Below, piece after piece: positions 8,452-17,652 of a DNA stretch of 64,000 nt; the stretch's first letter is position 1; every line of letters starts with the position of its first letter. Location of the stretch: NCBI RefSeq assembly GCF_006874465.1, contig NZ_VIRL01000018.1, positions 1 through 64,000 on the forward strand. Direction: 5' to 3'. Under the pieces are notes generated by a model that made no database searches, was not told the DNA's origin, and saw nothing but the letters and a program-made list of their open reading frames with translations. A program made the position numbers and the translations under genes. This stretch comes from Microbispora bryophytorum. Its GTDB lineage: Bacteria; Actinomycetota; Actinomycetes; Streptosporangiales; Streptosporangiaceae.

Positions 8452-9213
8452 ATGACCGAGCAGCCTCCCGGCGGCTATCAGCCGGACCCTCGCCAGTTCC
8501 CGCAGCAGCCGTACCCGTACCAGGGGCCTGGGGGTCCGCAGCCTCAGCAGTACGGCCCACCTGCCTACGGTCCTCCACCCGGCTACGGCTACCCGCCTCC
8601 GCCGCGGCCGCCCAAGAAGTCGAACACAGGGCTGATCGTCCTTGCGGTGATCGGCGGGATCTGCCTGGTGCTGTTCGCCGGGTGCGGCGTCCTGGTCGCC
8701 CTCACCGGCGATAACACGAACTCCCCCACGGTGGCGACCGTACGACAAGACGAGACGGCCCCGGCCGTCGGCGACGACCAGGAGACAGAGCAGCCCGCGG
8801 ACGAGTCGGAGGACAAGACCGCGGGGAAGGTCGGCACCCCCGTCAGGGACGGCAAGTTCCAGTTCACCGTGAAGAAGGTGTCCCGCGCCGACAGTGTCGG
8901 GTCTGGGTTCACCGAGCAGAAGCCCAAGGGCGAGTTCATCCTGATCGTCATCACCGTGGAGAACATCGGCGACGAAGCCCAGTCGTTCGCCGGGTCCGTG
9001 CAGAAGCTGATCGACGCCGACGGCCGTGAGTATGAGGCCGACACCGGGGCGGCACTCTGGCTGAAAGACTCCAAGAGCATGTATGAGCAGATCAATCCAG
9101 GCCTGTCGGTGGATGGGACGGTGGTCTTCGACGTGCCGAAGGGATTGAACCCGGTGGCGATCGAGCTGCATGACTCGCTGTTCTCGGGTGGGGTTCGGGT
9201 GTCGCTGAAGTGA
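8452..9213 (+). CDS. DUF4352 membrane-anchored protein
   Basis: 253-residue protein with a Pro/Gln/Tyr/Gly-rich cytoplasmic tail (about 1-52), one transmembrane helix (about 58-84, GLIVLAVIGGICLVLFAGCG), an acidic linker and a C-terminal Ig-like domain. The last part (GEFILIVITVENIGDEAQSF, then DGTVVFDVPKG) fits the DUF4352/telokin-like family, which is secreted or surface exposed. Function is unknown. The ATG has GGAG 8 bases upstream. No clear operon partner exists. Confidence 0.82.
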   Translation: MTEQPPGGYQPDPRQFPQQPYPYQGPGGPQPQQYGPPAYGPPPGYGYPPPPRPPKKSNTGLIVLAVIGGICLVLFAGCGVLVALTGDNTNSPTVATVRQDETAPAVGDDQETEQPADESEDKTAGKVGTPVRDGKFQFTVKKVSRADSVGSGFTEQKPKGEFILIVITVENIGDEAQSFAGSVQKLIDADGREYEADTGAALWLKDSKSMYEQINPGLSVDGTVVFDVPKGLNPVAIELHDSLFSGGVRVSLK

Positions 9214-9486
9214 GCATGTGAATCTGCCCCGTCTGCCGGGCGTCTCGATGTACGGGCGGCTACGTGGCCGCCAACGACTGACCGACGTCGCCGCCAACCG
9301 TGGCCAGGACACTGTGAGGCGATGGCAAGCGCCGCGGGGATGAACGGCTCCGTGGGCGGTCGGCAGGTAGGGCTGTCCGACGAAGGCGAGCGGCGTGCCG
9401 AAGTGCGACGGGATCGTGATCGCAATCGCAGCTTGCCTCTGCGGCTCACCGGATGCGTGACCAGCCAAGACGGCAGGAGGTCACGC

Positions 9487-9822
9487 CTAGGGCAGTTCGC
9501 GGCGCGCCAGAGCTTCGGAGAAGGGCCCTCCGGTTCTCCGGGCGTACGTCATTCGCGCGCGCACCTCGCTGAGCGAGCGCGGGCGGTAACCAGGGCCCCC
9601 GCAGCAACTCTTGTGAAAGCGGACGCCCGCGTGCAGCAGCACCGAGAGCGTCCGCCAGCCTGCCCTGTCGGTACGGCGCGGTGCCGCGAAGGCGGAGCCG
9701 ACATGGACAAGCGGCTGCGCGCATCGAGGGCAGAGCCGATCGTCGAGGCCCAGGCCTGGAAACGGCTGCTTGTACGAGGCTCGGCAGGGCAAGCAGACGA
9801 AGGAGGTCTTCCCATGGGCCAT
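9487..9822 (-). CDS. Conserved small zinc-ribbon-like protein
   Basis: 111-residue protein found widely in actinomycetes and often misnamed as deoxyxylulose-phosphate synthase. The cysteines form a probable zinc ribbon: CLPC (about 10-13) and CPRC (about 32-35), followed by the conserved RFHKSCCGGPGYRPRSL. It is rich in Arg, which suggests nucleic-acid contact, but no function is known. No good Shine-Dalgarno precedes the ATG, so a leaderless transcript is possible. It stands alone, with a strong hairpin to its right. Confidence 0.7.
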   Translation of the reverse strand: MAHGKTSFVCLPCRASYKQPFPGLGLDDRLCPRCAQPLVHVGSAFAAPRRTDRAGWRTLSVLLHAGVRFHKSCCGGPGYRPRSLSEVRARMTYARRTGGPFSEALARRELP

Positions 9823-9923
9823 GCGGGCAGATTAGGCCGATCATTCGGCAAAGGCGACAGGATTCGGGCTGCCTCGCAGGAGCCGTCGTGAGGCCGTTCC
9901 ACGACATCAGTCGGCAGCGGGAG

Positions 9924-9963
9924 CCGGTCGATTCCTGGCGGCTTCCCGCCAGGAATCGACCGG
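9924..9963 (-). terminator. Strong terminator hairpin after the GH2 gene
   Basis: An uninterrupted 18-bp stem (9924-9941 with 9946-9963) closes a CTTC loop, 12 bases beyond the stop of the minus-strand GH2 gene. There is no T-run, but the stem strength is typical of high-GC terminators. Confidence 0.75.
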
Positions 9964-9975
9964 GTGAGCGGCGGT

Positions 9976-12900
9976 TCAGCCCCAGAGGGCTGAGTTGCCG
10001 AAGTTGGCGGGTTCGGTCTCGCCCGCTGCCCCGGCCGTGTCGGTGGTCGTGATCGTGATGGTGGCGTCGGGCAGGCCCGAGGACTTCGCCGTGATGGTGG
10101 TGGTGCCGGCGTAGTAGGAACGGAACTCGATCGCCATCTTCCCGTCGAAGGCCGAGACGTTCGGCGTGAAGGTGTACGACTTGCCGCCGGGCAGGATTCC
10201 CGGGCCGCTGGTGACGGTTAGTGTGACGGCGCGGGTGTCGTTGACCCAGGCGCCGGACGAGTTCCGCATCGTCACCACGAGCTGGGTGTCCGTGGCGCCG
10301 TCGTCAGTGATCGTCGTCGGGGAGTACTTCCCGGCTTCCAGCGTCATCCGGGTCGCTGTTCCGCTCGTGGATCGTTCGCGGGCCACGGGCGTGGGGTCGG
10401 CGACATTGGTGAGGCCTGTCCACCTCGACTTGTTGGCCCGGTACCAGTACCACTGGTCCTTCGGCAGCCGGTAGTAGTCGATCATGCCCATGCGGGCGAA
10501 GGCGGCACTCATGATCGTGCCGTGGTCGAAGCCCGCCCAGATGGCCAGTCCGGCGCTTCCGGTCGTGAGCGTGAACCTGGTGCCGTCGGACGGATCCGCG
10601 ACGTCGCCGTACGTCGGGTTGTATGTACCGGGCCGGTCGGAGGTGTACGACCCGTACTCCGAGACGACGTTCGGCATCCACGTGTTGGTGATCTTCCCGC
10701 CGTCGCCGTTGTAACCGGCGACGTCACTGACCGAGAGCTGGTCGAGCGAGCTGCGTTGCACGCCGCCCAGCCCTGCCTTGCGCGTCGGATCGAGCTGGTG
10801 GGAGTAGTCGCGCATCCTGCTCACCAGCGCCCTGGCGTTGTTCAGGGTGGATGAGGAGGTGAAGAACACCTCGTTGCCCATCGACCAGTTGATGATCGAG
10901 GGATGGTTGCGGTTGACCCGGATCATGTCGCGCAGGCCGTCCAAGGCGCTCTGCTCGAAGGCCGCCTGGTCGGCCGTCTTCTGCGGATAGCCGTCCGCCT
11001 GGTAGTCGTTGACGGTGCCGGTCGGCGTGGGCTCCCTGCCGGCGGTCGCGGTCGCCCAGAAGGTGGCCTCCGACCAGAGCATGACGCCGAGCCTGTCTGT
11101 GGAGTCCGCGAAGGACGGGTCGTGGGGATAGTGCGAGCCCCGGATGAAGTTCATCCCGGCCTCACGGATGTAGCGGACGTCGCGGTCGAAGCCCGAGTTG
11201 GTGACGGCGTTGCTCCAGCCGCCGTGGTCCTGGTGCGCGTCCGCCCCGACGAGCAGCGTCTTGACACCGTTGAGATAGAAGCCGTCCACCTTCCACTGCG
11301 CGCTGCGGAAGCCGAACGTGGTGTCATAGCTGTCGACGATGACACCGTTGTCGACCGCCCCGTCCGGAGTGCGGTCGATCACCAGAGAGGTGGTCACGGT
11401 GTAGAGCGCCGGGTTGTTCGGCGCCCAGAGGTCGAGACCCTGCAGCATGGCGGAGGTGTTCGAGAGAGATCCGCTCAGCGCGTCGAGCGTCGTCGTGGCC
11501 GCGGCGCCGAGTGTCCGTACGGGCGAGGTGAACGTCGCCAGCACGCCGGCCGATCCCTGCTTGCGCACCTCCTGGCGCGCGTAGACGTCGACCGCGGCGG
11601 AACCGTCGTTGCGGACCTCCGTCTGCGCTCTGACGTTGGAGCGGCGGGCGGTGATGTTCGCGCGCAGGTCGGTCTCGCTCGGATACTGCGACAGATCGAT
11701 GTTCCTGTAGTACGCCGAGTTGCTCGTGTTCCAGGCCGGGTTGGTGAGCGCGGGGGTGGTGACGAAGGTGCCGTACCAGGTGACGTGGACGTTGTCGGTG
11801 ACGTTCAGGTAGACGTCACGGTAGAGGCCGCCGCTGAACTGGTGGTCGCCCGTCCGGGGGGCGAGGTCCGGTTGCCAGCGGTTGTTCACGCGCACCGCTA
11901 TCACGTTGTCGCCGGTCCGGATCGCGCTGGTGATGTCGAAGGCGAATCCCGTATAGCCGCCCCGATGCGTGCCTGCCTTGGTTCCGTTGACCCACACATC
12001 GGTGATCGAGAACGCGCCCTCGAACTCGAGCTCGACGCGCTTGCCGTCCCAGGACGAGGGAACGGTGAAGTGCTTGCGATACCAGCCCGCACCCACGTGA
12101 AAGTTCTGCCCGCCGGTGGAGCCGCCCACGTTGTACGGCGCGTCGAAGTCGTGGGGCAACGCCACGGGGACCCATCTCGAGTCGTCGAAGCCGGCGTTCT
12201 GGGCGCCCGTCACATCCGAACGGACGAACCTCCACCCCCGGTCGAAGTTGACCTTCTGCCGTGAGCTCGATCCGGTCGGCGGGCTGCTCGACGGCGACGG
12301 CGACGGCGACGGTGACGGGGTGGGGGAGGCGGACGGCGTCGGGCTCGGTGTCGGGCTGGGCGTGGGGCTGGGCGTGGGGCTGGGTGTCGGGCTGGGGCTG
12401 CCTCCGGCGGTGCTCCACCTCTGGTTGGCCTGTCCGCTGCAGGTCCACAGGATGACCGCGGTCCCGTTGGCCGTGCCGTTGCCGTTCACGTCCAGGCACA
12501 GACCCGACTGCCCGCCGGTGATCGACCCGTCGGCGTTCTGCCGCCACTTCTGGTTGTTCTGCCCGTTGCACGACCAGATGACCACCTTCGTGCCCGGCGA
12601 GGTCCCCCCGCCGTAGGCGTCCACGCACCGCGTGCCGTTGAACGTCCGCAGCTCACCGGCCGAGGTGAACTCGAACGCCTGGTTGGCCTGCCCGTTGCAG
12701 TCCCAGATCTGCAGGGCGGTGCCCGGCGCGTCGGCGTTTCCCGCCCCATCCAGACACCGGCCCGAGGCGGTGCTGACCAACGAGGACGCGGCCGCCGCCG
12801 CCGGCGCCGCCCATGTCAGCGCCGCCGCGACCACCGTCACCATCGCGGCGGCCATCGCGGCGATCCCTGTCTTTCTGCGTACGGGTGGGGGGGAGTGCAA
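9976..12900 (-). CDS. Secreted ricin-GH2 glycoside hydrolase
   Basis: Secreted glycosidase of family GH2 (beta-galactosidase/glucuronidase type), 974 residues. A TTG start at 12900 is chosen because AGGAGG lies 4 bases upstream and a signal peptide (VRRKTGIAAMAAAMV to AAPAAAAA) follows. A ricin B-type lectin with repeated GQANQ/NNQKW motifs spans about 40-165, then a Pro-Thr-Ser linker (about 168-205). The GH2 part starts with a jelly-roll (WYRKHFTVPSSWDGKRVELE), an Ig-like domain and a TIM barrel. The acid/base Glu is in SMGNEVFF (near 673), and SEYGSY (near 745) probably holds the nucleophile. It ends in a bacterial Ig-like domain. It is probably controlled by the LacI-type site at 12964. 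Confidence 0.87.
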   Translation of the reverse strand: MHSPPPVRRKTGIAAMAAAMVTVVAAALTWAAPAAAAASSLVSTASGRCLDGAGNADAPGTALQIWDCNGQANQAFEFTSAGELRTFNGTRCVDAYGGGTSPGTKVVIWSCNGQNNQKWRQNADGSITGGQSGLCLDVNGNGTANGTAVILWTCSGQANQRWSTAGGSPSPTPSPTPSPTPSPTPSPTPSASPTPSPSPSPSPSSSPPTGSSSRQKVNFDRGWRFVRSDVTGAQNAGFDDSRWVPVALPHDFDAPYNVGGSTGGQNFHVGAGWYRKHFTVPSSWDGKRVELEFEGAFSITDVWVNGTKAGTHRGGYTGFAFDITSAIRTGDNVIAVRVNNRWQPDLAPRTGDHQFSGGLYRDVYLNVTDNVHVTWYGTFVTTPALTNPAWNTSNSAYYRNIDLSQYPSETDLRANITARRSNVRAQTEVRNDGSAAVDVYARQEVRKQGSAGVLATFTSPVRTLGAAATTTLDALSGSLSNTSAMLQGLDLWAPNNPALYTVTTSLVIDRTPDGAVDNGVIVDSYDTTFGFRSAQWKVDGFYLNGVKTLLVGADAHQDHGGWSNAVTNSGFDRDVRYIREAGMNFIRGSHYPHDPSFADSTDRLGVMLWSEATFWATATAGREPTPTGTVNDYQADGYPQKTADQAAFEQSALDGLRDMIRVNRNHPSIINWSMGNEVFFTSSSTLNNARALVSRMRDYSHQLDPTRKAGLGGVQRSSLDQLSVSDVAGYNGDGGKITNTWMPNVVSEYGSYTSDRPGTYNPTYGDVADPSDGTRFTLTTGSAGLAIWAGFDHGTIMSAAFARMGMIDYYRLPKDQWYWYRANKSRWTGLTNVADPTPVARERSTSGTATRMTLEAGKYSPTTITDDGATDTQLVVTMRNSSGAWVNDTRAVTLTVTSGPGILPGGKSYTFTPNVSAFDGKMAIEFRSYYAGTTTITAKSSGLPDATITITTTDTAGAAGETEPANFGNSALWG

Positions 12901-12963
12901 CGATCCTCCTGGGGTGCAGGCCTGACCGTGGGGGCGGCCGAGCAGCGTCGTCGCCTCGAAGAC

Positions 12964-12977
12964 TGTGAGCGCTAACA
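12964..12977. promoter_or_regulatory. LacI-family operator upstream of the GH2 gene
   Basis: TGTGAGCGCTAACA differs by one base from the perfect palindrome at 2715-2728. It lies 64 bases upstream of the TTG start of the GH2 gene, in the right place for repression. Confidence 0.65.
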
Positions 12978-13423
12978 TCGGAGCTCCGGGGTGAGCCCCC
13001 GTCTCGGGCCGCCCACCCGCGTTCCGGAGTGTCACCGAAATCGAGGCAGATCGTTTCCTGATCGGGAAGCTATTCAGCGCATCCGTCTCCGTCAATAGAC
13101 CCGATCGGTGCACCGGTGTGGGCCCTGCGACCGCCGCCGCGGGGACAGCAGAACCCGCAGTTGGATCCCCAGGTCGCGCTGTGATTGACGGTGCCGATGG
13201 CTCCGCCGGAGGCGGAAAACCTCGGATGAAAAAGTGGGAAAGTTTCAGCCGATGGTCGGCTGTCCGAACGCAGGGCGGCCCCGGACCGGTGGCCTGCCTG
13301 GCACGTCCCGGTCGGCCAAGGCGCGGTAGAGCTGCTCATGCGCCGGGTCGCGCTGGAAAGACTCAGCGGCTCGCCCGGATGGCGGCGGACCGAACCGGTC
13401 CAGATCGCCACTCCCCAGCGCTG
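12978..13423. other. Intergenic region without a recognisable gene
   Basis: About 450 bases between the GH2 operator and the DUF5997 gene. The frames here have no plausible start or domain pattern. I see no further structured element. Confidence 0.5.
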
Positions 13424-13789
13424 CTAGCGCTGCTTGAGGCGCTGTGCTTCCTTGCGCACCTCGGCCTGGACCGACCGCTCGTGCTTCAGCCACTCGGGGT
13501 CCTCCGCCTTGATGGCCTCGATCTCGGCCGTGGTGAGCGGTCCGGTGATGCCGGCCCTGGCCAGGCCCGAGTTGGAGATGCCCAGCTTCACGGCGACGAC
13601 CTGCCTGGGATGCGGACCGTTGCGCCGCAGATCGGCCAGCCACGCCGGCGGATCGGCCTGCAGCCTGTTCAGCTCATCCCTGGAGACGACTCCCTCCTGG
13701 AACTCGGCGGGAGTGGCCGAGAGGAGCACACCCAGCTTCTTGGCCGCGGTCGCGGGCTTCATCGTCTGGGTGGTTTTGAGCTTGGTCAT
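13424..13789 (-). CDS. DUF5997 family protein
   Basis: 121-residue conserved actinobacterial protein of unknown function. Landmarks are KPATAAKKLGVLLSATPAEF at the N-terminus, PPAWLADLRRNGPHPRQVVA in the middle and LTTAEIEAIKAEDPEWL near the end. It is divergent from the LysR-substrate-domain gene with only 54 bases between starts, an arrangement I believe is conserved for this family. A shared promoter region is implied. Confidence 0.8.
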   Translation of the reverse strand: MTKLKTTQTMKPATAAKKLGVLLSATPAEFQEGVVSRDELNRLQADPPAWLADLRRNGPHPRQVVAVKLGISNSGLARAGITGPLTTAEIEAIKAEDPEWLKHERSVQAEVRKEAQRLKQR

Positions 13790-13843
13790 GATGTCAAGGG
13801 TATGGCGGGAAGCCGCCTCCCCGGACATCGGTACCCTGGGCAG

Positions 13844-14575
13844 GTGACCGACAGGGAGTTCCGGCTGGCTTACGTGCCTGGGGTGACGCCCGCCAAATGG
13901 GTCGACGTCTGGGCCGAGCGTGTGCCCGACGTGCCACTCAGCCTGGTCTCCGTCGCCCCCGCCGACGTGGTGCGGCTCCTGCACGAGGGCGGCGCCGACG
14001 CCGGGTTCGTGCGGTTGCCCGTGGACCGTGCAGGGCTCAGCGTGATCCCTCTCTACGCCGAGACCACCGTGGTCGTGGTGCCGAAGGATCACGCGGTGGC
14101 CGCCGCCGACGAGGTGACCGTTGCCGATCTCGCCGACGACGAGGTGTTCCATCCGATGGACGACACCCTTGAGTGGACGGCCCTGCCGGGACGGCCGGCT
14201 TTCACGCGCCCGGACACGACGGCGGAGGCGATCCAGCTCGTGGCGGCCGGGGCCGGGCTGCTGCTGGTCCCGCAGTCGCTGGCACGCCTGCATCACCGCA
14301 AGGATCTGACCTACCGGCCGGTCGTGGAGACGCCGCAGTCGCAGATCGCGCTGGCCTGGCCCGAAAAGGCGACGACCGAACTGGTTGAGGACTTCATCGG
14401 CATCGTCCGAGGGCGTACGGCGAACAGTTCGCGGGGCCGCACCCCCGCACCTGCCCAGGAACCCGCGTCTGCGCAGGAAAAGGCGCGGAAGCAGCCGCGC
14501 GGTCCCGCTCCGGGCGGGTCGGGCCGGCGGGGCGCGCAAACCGGCCGGGGCAGGAAGGGCCGCCGTCCCCGCTGA
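13844..14575 (+). CDS. LysR substrate-binding-domain protein without HTH
   Basis: 243-residue protein that looks like the effector-binding half of a LysR regulator: RLAYVPGVTPAKWVDVW opens the fold, ADVVRLLHEGGADAGFVRLP and VAAGAGLLLVPQSLARL are typical strand-helix units. It lacks the N-terminal DNA-binding domain and ends in a basic, Pro/Arg-rich tail of about 45 residues. The GTG has no Shine-Dalgarno, but TACCCT sits about 7 bases upstream, consistent with a leaderless start. It is divergent from DUF5997. It may sense a ligand, or bind nucleic acid through the tail. Confidence 0.75.
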   Translation: MTDREFRLAYVPGVTPAKWVDVWAERVPDVPLSLVSVAPADVVRLLHEGGADAGFVRLPVDRAGLSVIPLYAETTVVVVPKDHAVAAADEVTVADLADDEVFHPMDDTLEWTALPGRPAFTRPDTTAEAIQLVAAGAGLLLVPQSLARLHHRKDLTYRPVVETPQSQIALAWPEKATTELVEDFIGIVRGRTANSSRGRTPAPAQEPASAQEKARKQPRGPAPGGSGRRGAQTGRGRKGRRPR

Positions 14576-14690
14576 ACCAGCCACCGGTCAACAGGCGTCG
14601 TCGAGTGCTTGACCGCGTACGGGGTCATGCCCGCAGCCGGGATGTACGGCGGTTTCGTAAAGGGGGCCACACGGGCGCGCCTATCGGGTA

Positions 14691-14707
14691 CTGTTTCTAA
14701 GAAACAG
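14691..14707. promoter_or_regulatory. 17-bp palindrome upstream of the first csp gene
   Basis: CTGTTTCT-A-AGAAACAG, two perfect 8-bp arms around one base, 156 bases before the cold-shock gene. AT-rich relative to its surroundings, so likely an operator or part of the promoter. Confidence 0.45.
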
Positions 14708-14862
14708 GTTGTGTCGAAGTCCCAGTTTGCGTAACAGCGCCTGTGGAGCTATGACAGCGGGCGTTACCGTACGGAGCCGAGGCTTTCCCAAGGCGGTCGG
14801 TCGCAGCAGCCCGGGGATCACACCCGTGGTCCTCGAGATCGTCTTATCAAGGAGAAAGCAAC

Positions 14863-15066
14863 ATGGCTCAGGGAACCGTCAAGTGGTTCAACGCCGAAAA
14901 GGGCTTCGGCTTCATCGCTCCCGACGACGGCACTCCGGACGTCTTCGTCCACTACTCTGCCATCGACGCTGGCGGCTACCGCTCGCTGGAGGAGAACCAG
15001 CGGGTCGAGTACACCGCGGGCCAGGGCGCCAAGGGCCCGCAGGCCGAGCAGGTTCGCCCGCTCTAA
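14863..15066 (+). CDS. Cold-shock protein 1 (CspA family)
   Basis: 67-residue single cold-shock domain protein that binds single-stranded RNA/DNA. RNP1 is KGFGFI (about 15-20) and RNP2 is DVFVHYSAI (about 28-36), both intact. AAGGAG lies 7 bases before the ATG. A leader of roughly 150 bases precedes it and a strong terminator follows, so it is monocistronic. A second copy lies at 19659. Confidence 0.96.
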   Translation: MAQGTVKWFNAEKGFGFIAPDDGTPDVFVHYSAIDAGGYRSLEENQRVEYTAGQGAKGPQAEQVRPL

Positions 15067-15125
15067 GCGACGCTTCGCCGCCGATGCCGGGCACCTGAAC
15101 GTGGCCCGTCATCCGACGACATCCG

Positions 15126-15156
15126 GCCCCGGGCTCCTCACGGAGTCCGGGGCTTT
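15126..15156 (+). terminator. Terminator of csp 1
   Basis: A 12-pair stem (15126-15137 with 15142-15153, one G-T pair) with a TCAC loop, then TTTGT. It begins 60 bases after the stop. Confidence 0.7.
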
Positions 15157-15183
15157 GTCATGCGCCGGTGGATCCGCTCGGGC

Positions 15184-16290
15184 TCACGCCGCGGCTTTGA
15201 GCGCCTGAGCGGAGGAGTCGGCCGCCGATGGCCGGCCGGGCCCCGGCAGTGCCATCCGCAGGACGCGTTTCCATACCGACCCCGCCTGCCGGGCCAGCGA
15301 CCCGGACGTGTACGGAAGGCCGAACCGCTCGCACAGGGCGCGGACCCGGGGTGCGATCTCCGCGTACCGGTTGCTGGGCAGGTCGGGGAACAGGTGGTGC
15401 TCGATCTGGTGGCTGAGGTTGCCGCTCATGATGTGGAGGAGGCGTCCGCCGTCGATGTTGCACGAGCCGAGCAGTTGGCGGAGGTACCACTCGCCACGGG
15501 TCTCGTTCTCGAGCCGGTCCTCGGTGAAGATGTGCGCGCCCTCGGGAAAGTGACCGCAGAAGATGATTGTGTGCGCCCACACGTTGCGCGCCATGTTCGC
15601 GGTCAGGTTGCCGAGCAGGACGGGCAGGAAGGCCGGACCGGCGAGCAGCGGGAACGCGACGTAGTCCTTGACGATCTGGCGGCGTATCTTGGCCGCCACG
15701 GCGCGAGCCTGCGCGAGGGCCTCCTTCGGATCCCTTCTCCCCGACGGGATGCGCTCCAGTTCGAGGTCGTAGATGGCTATGCCGTACTCGAAGAAGAGCG
15801 CCAGCAGCGCGTTGTAGAACGGCTGGGCGAGATAGATCGGATGCCATGGCTGCTCCGGGCTGATCCGCATCGCCGAATAGCCGATGTCGCGGTCCTTGCC
15901 GAGCACGTTCGTCCAGGTGTGGTGGACGAAGTTGTGGGAGTGTTTCCACTGGTCGGCGGGGGAGGCCATGTCCCACTCCCAGGTGGTGGAGTGGATCTTC
16001 GGGTCCCGCATCCAGTCCCACTGCCCGTGCAGGACGTTGTGGCCGATCTCCATGTTCTCCAGGATCTTCGCGACGGCCAGCGCCGCCGTCCCGGCGGCCC
16101 AGGCGGGAGGCAACCAGGAGGCGAACAACAGCGCCCTCCCCGTCAGCTCTAGCTTGCGCTGGGCCGCGATGACACCCCGGATATAGGCCGCGTCCCGCTC
16201 GCCGAGGCTCGCGAGCACCTCGTCGCGGATCTTGTCCAGCTCGCGGCCGAACCCCTCGGTGTCGACAGAGGCCGGTTGTTTGGCAGGCAT
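15184..16290 (-). CDS. DesA3-like fatty acid desaturase
   Basis: Membrane-bound acyl-lipid/acyl-CoA desaturase, about 368 residues, di-iron enzyme. The three histidine boxes are present: HNVLH (near 90), HSHNFVHH (near 123) and HQIEHHLFP (near 310). Start choice: ATG 16290 has AAAGGGA upstream, while an alternative GTG at 16305 overlaps the upstream stop. It follows the ferredoxin reductase gene on the same strand with a gap of about 11 bases, an arrangement like Mycobacterium desA3 (Rv3229c) with its reductase Rv3230c. It probably introduces a double bond (delta-9 type) into stearoyl chains, with electrons from that partner. Confidence 0.9.
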   Translation of the reverse strand: MPAKQPASVDTEGFGRELDKIRDEVLASLGERDAAYIRGVIAAQRKLELTGRALLFASWLPPAWAAGTAALAVAKILENMEIGHNVLHGQWDWMRDPKIHSTTWEWDMASPADQWKHSHNFVHHTWTNVLGKDRDIGYSAMRISPEQPWHPIYLAQPFYNALLALFFEYGIAIYDLELERIPSGRRDPKEALAQARAVAAKIRRQIVKDYVAFPLLAGPAFLPVLLGNLTANMARNVWAHTIIFCGHFPEGAHIFTEDRLENETRGEWYLRQLLGSCNIDGGRLLHIMSGNLSHQIEHHLFPDLPSNRYAEIAPRVRALCERFGLPYTSGSLARQAGSVWKRVLRMALPGPGRPSAADSSAQALKAAA

Positions 16291-16301
16291 GCGTGTCCCT
16301 T

Positions 16302-17390
16302 TCACAGTTCGATCTCGACTTTGCCGATCGCCACCGACACGCAGGTCTGGATCATGTCTCCTGCGTCTCCGTGCACCTGGCCGGTCCGTACGTCACGTAC
16401 CCGGCCCGAGCGCAGGCGCGCGACGCATCCGTAGCAGATGCCCATACGGCAGCCGCTCGGCATGAGCACCCCCGCGCTCTCGCCGACGGCCAGCAACGGT
16501 GTGCCGCCGTCGGCCTCGGCTTCTCGCCCGCTCCTGGTGAAGCGGACGTGTCCCCCCGAGCCCGCTGCCGCCGCCGGCGCCAGACTGAAGCGCTCGACAT
16601 GGATCCCGTCCGCGGGCCCGATCCAGCGCGCCGCGATGTCGTCGAGCATCGCCGGCGGTCCGCACGCCCATAGGGACCGCTCGGCCCAGTCCGGGCAGAG
16701 CCGGGCCAGATCCGCGGGCCGCAGCCGTCCTTCGGTGCGGGTGTGCCGCTCGTGCAGCCGCAGCCGGGGGTATCGCGCAGCCAGGCTCCGGAGTCGCCGG
16801 CCGAAGATGACGTCGTCGGGTGTCCGCGCCGAGTGGACCAGCACGATGTCCGGTCCGTCCGCACTGTCCAGACGCAGGCCGTCCAGCATCGCCATCACCG
16901 GTGTGATGCCGCTCCCGGCGGTCACGAACAGCAGTCGCGGTGGTGGTGGCTCCGGAAGGACGAACGCCCCCTCGGGCCGTCCCAGCGTGAGCACCGCCCC
17001 GGGCATGGTGCTCCGTACCAGGTGGTCGGAGACGAGCCCGCCGCGCACGGCCTTCACCGTGACGGTGATGCGACCATCGGACCGGTCCGGGGCCGACGAC
17101 AGTGAGAAGGTCCGCCAGTGCCGCCGCCCGTCGATGTCGACGCCGATCCGGACCGACTGACCGGGACGGTGCACCGTCCAGCCCAGACCCGGGCGGATCA
17201 CCAGAGTCGCCGCGTCGCAGGTTTCCGCGTGCACCGCCTCGACCCGGCCGTACAACTCCTCCACCGCCCAGAGCGGATTGATCAACCTGAGGTAGTCCTC
17301 GGGAAGCAGCGGTGACGTCAGCCAGTGCGCGGCTCCCGACAGCCGGTGCAGGAGAGCCGCAGGGGACACGGATGCGCGTGTAAGGATCAC
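16302..17390 (-). CDS. Ferredoxin reductase partner of the desaturase
   Basis: 362-residue FAD/NAD(P)H reductase with a C-terminal plant-type 2Fe-2S ferredoxin domain. RTFSLSS marks the FAD site, GSGITPVMAML the nucleotide site, and CRMGICYGC with a later Cys (QTCVS) the iron-sulphur cluster. The GTG start at 17390 has GGAAGG a few bases upstream. It passes electrons from NADPH to the downstream desaturase, as the Rv3230c protein does for DesA3. The two genes form an operon. Confidence 0.9.
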   Translation of the reverse strand: MILTRASVSPAALLHRLSGAAHWLTSPLLPEDYLRLINPLWAVEELYGRVEAVHAETCDAATLVIRPGLGWTVHRPGQSVRIGVDIDGRRHWRTFSLSSAPDRSDGRITVTVKAVRGGLVSDHLVRSTMPGAVLTLGRPEGAFVLPEPPPPRLLFVTAGSGITPVMAMLDGLRLDSADGPDIVLVHSARTPDDVIFGRRLRSLAARYPRLRLHERHTRTEGRLRPADLARLCPDWAERSLWACGPPAMLDDIAARWIGPADGIHVERFSLAPAAAAGSGGHVRFTRSGREAEADGGTPLLAVGESAGVLMPSGCRMGICYGCVARLRSGRVRDVRTGQVHGDAGDMIQTCVSVAIGKVEIEL

Positions 17391-17652
17391 AGAGCCTTCC
17401 CGAGGCGGTCGAGGACCCAGGCCACGAAAGGGCCGTCCGTGCTGAGACATACCCGCCGTCCGCGTCCGGCACCTGTGGGCCAGGGCCATGAAGGGAGCAG
17501 GAAGCGGTTCAGGACCGGTAAGGCCCGTTGGCGGCTCGGCTACAGGAGGAGGTTCGCGGCGCCCGCAGAAAGGGCGATGTGGACGCTACGCCGGGGGTTT
17601 TGCGGGGATACCCACGTGGACCCGGTCCCATCCTCACGATGAGGAGCAGCGC

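Noticed and set aside
13844-14575. Calling this gene a full LysR regulator
   Set aside because: No N-terminal helix-turn-helix is encoded upstream in any frame; only the substrate-binding half is present.
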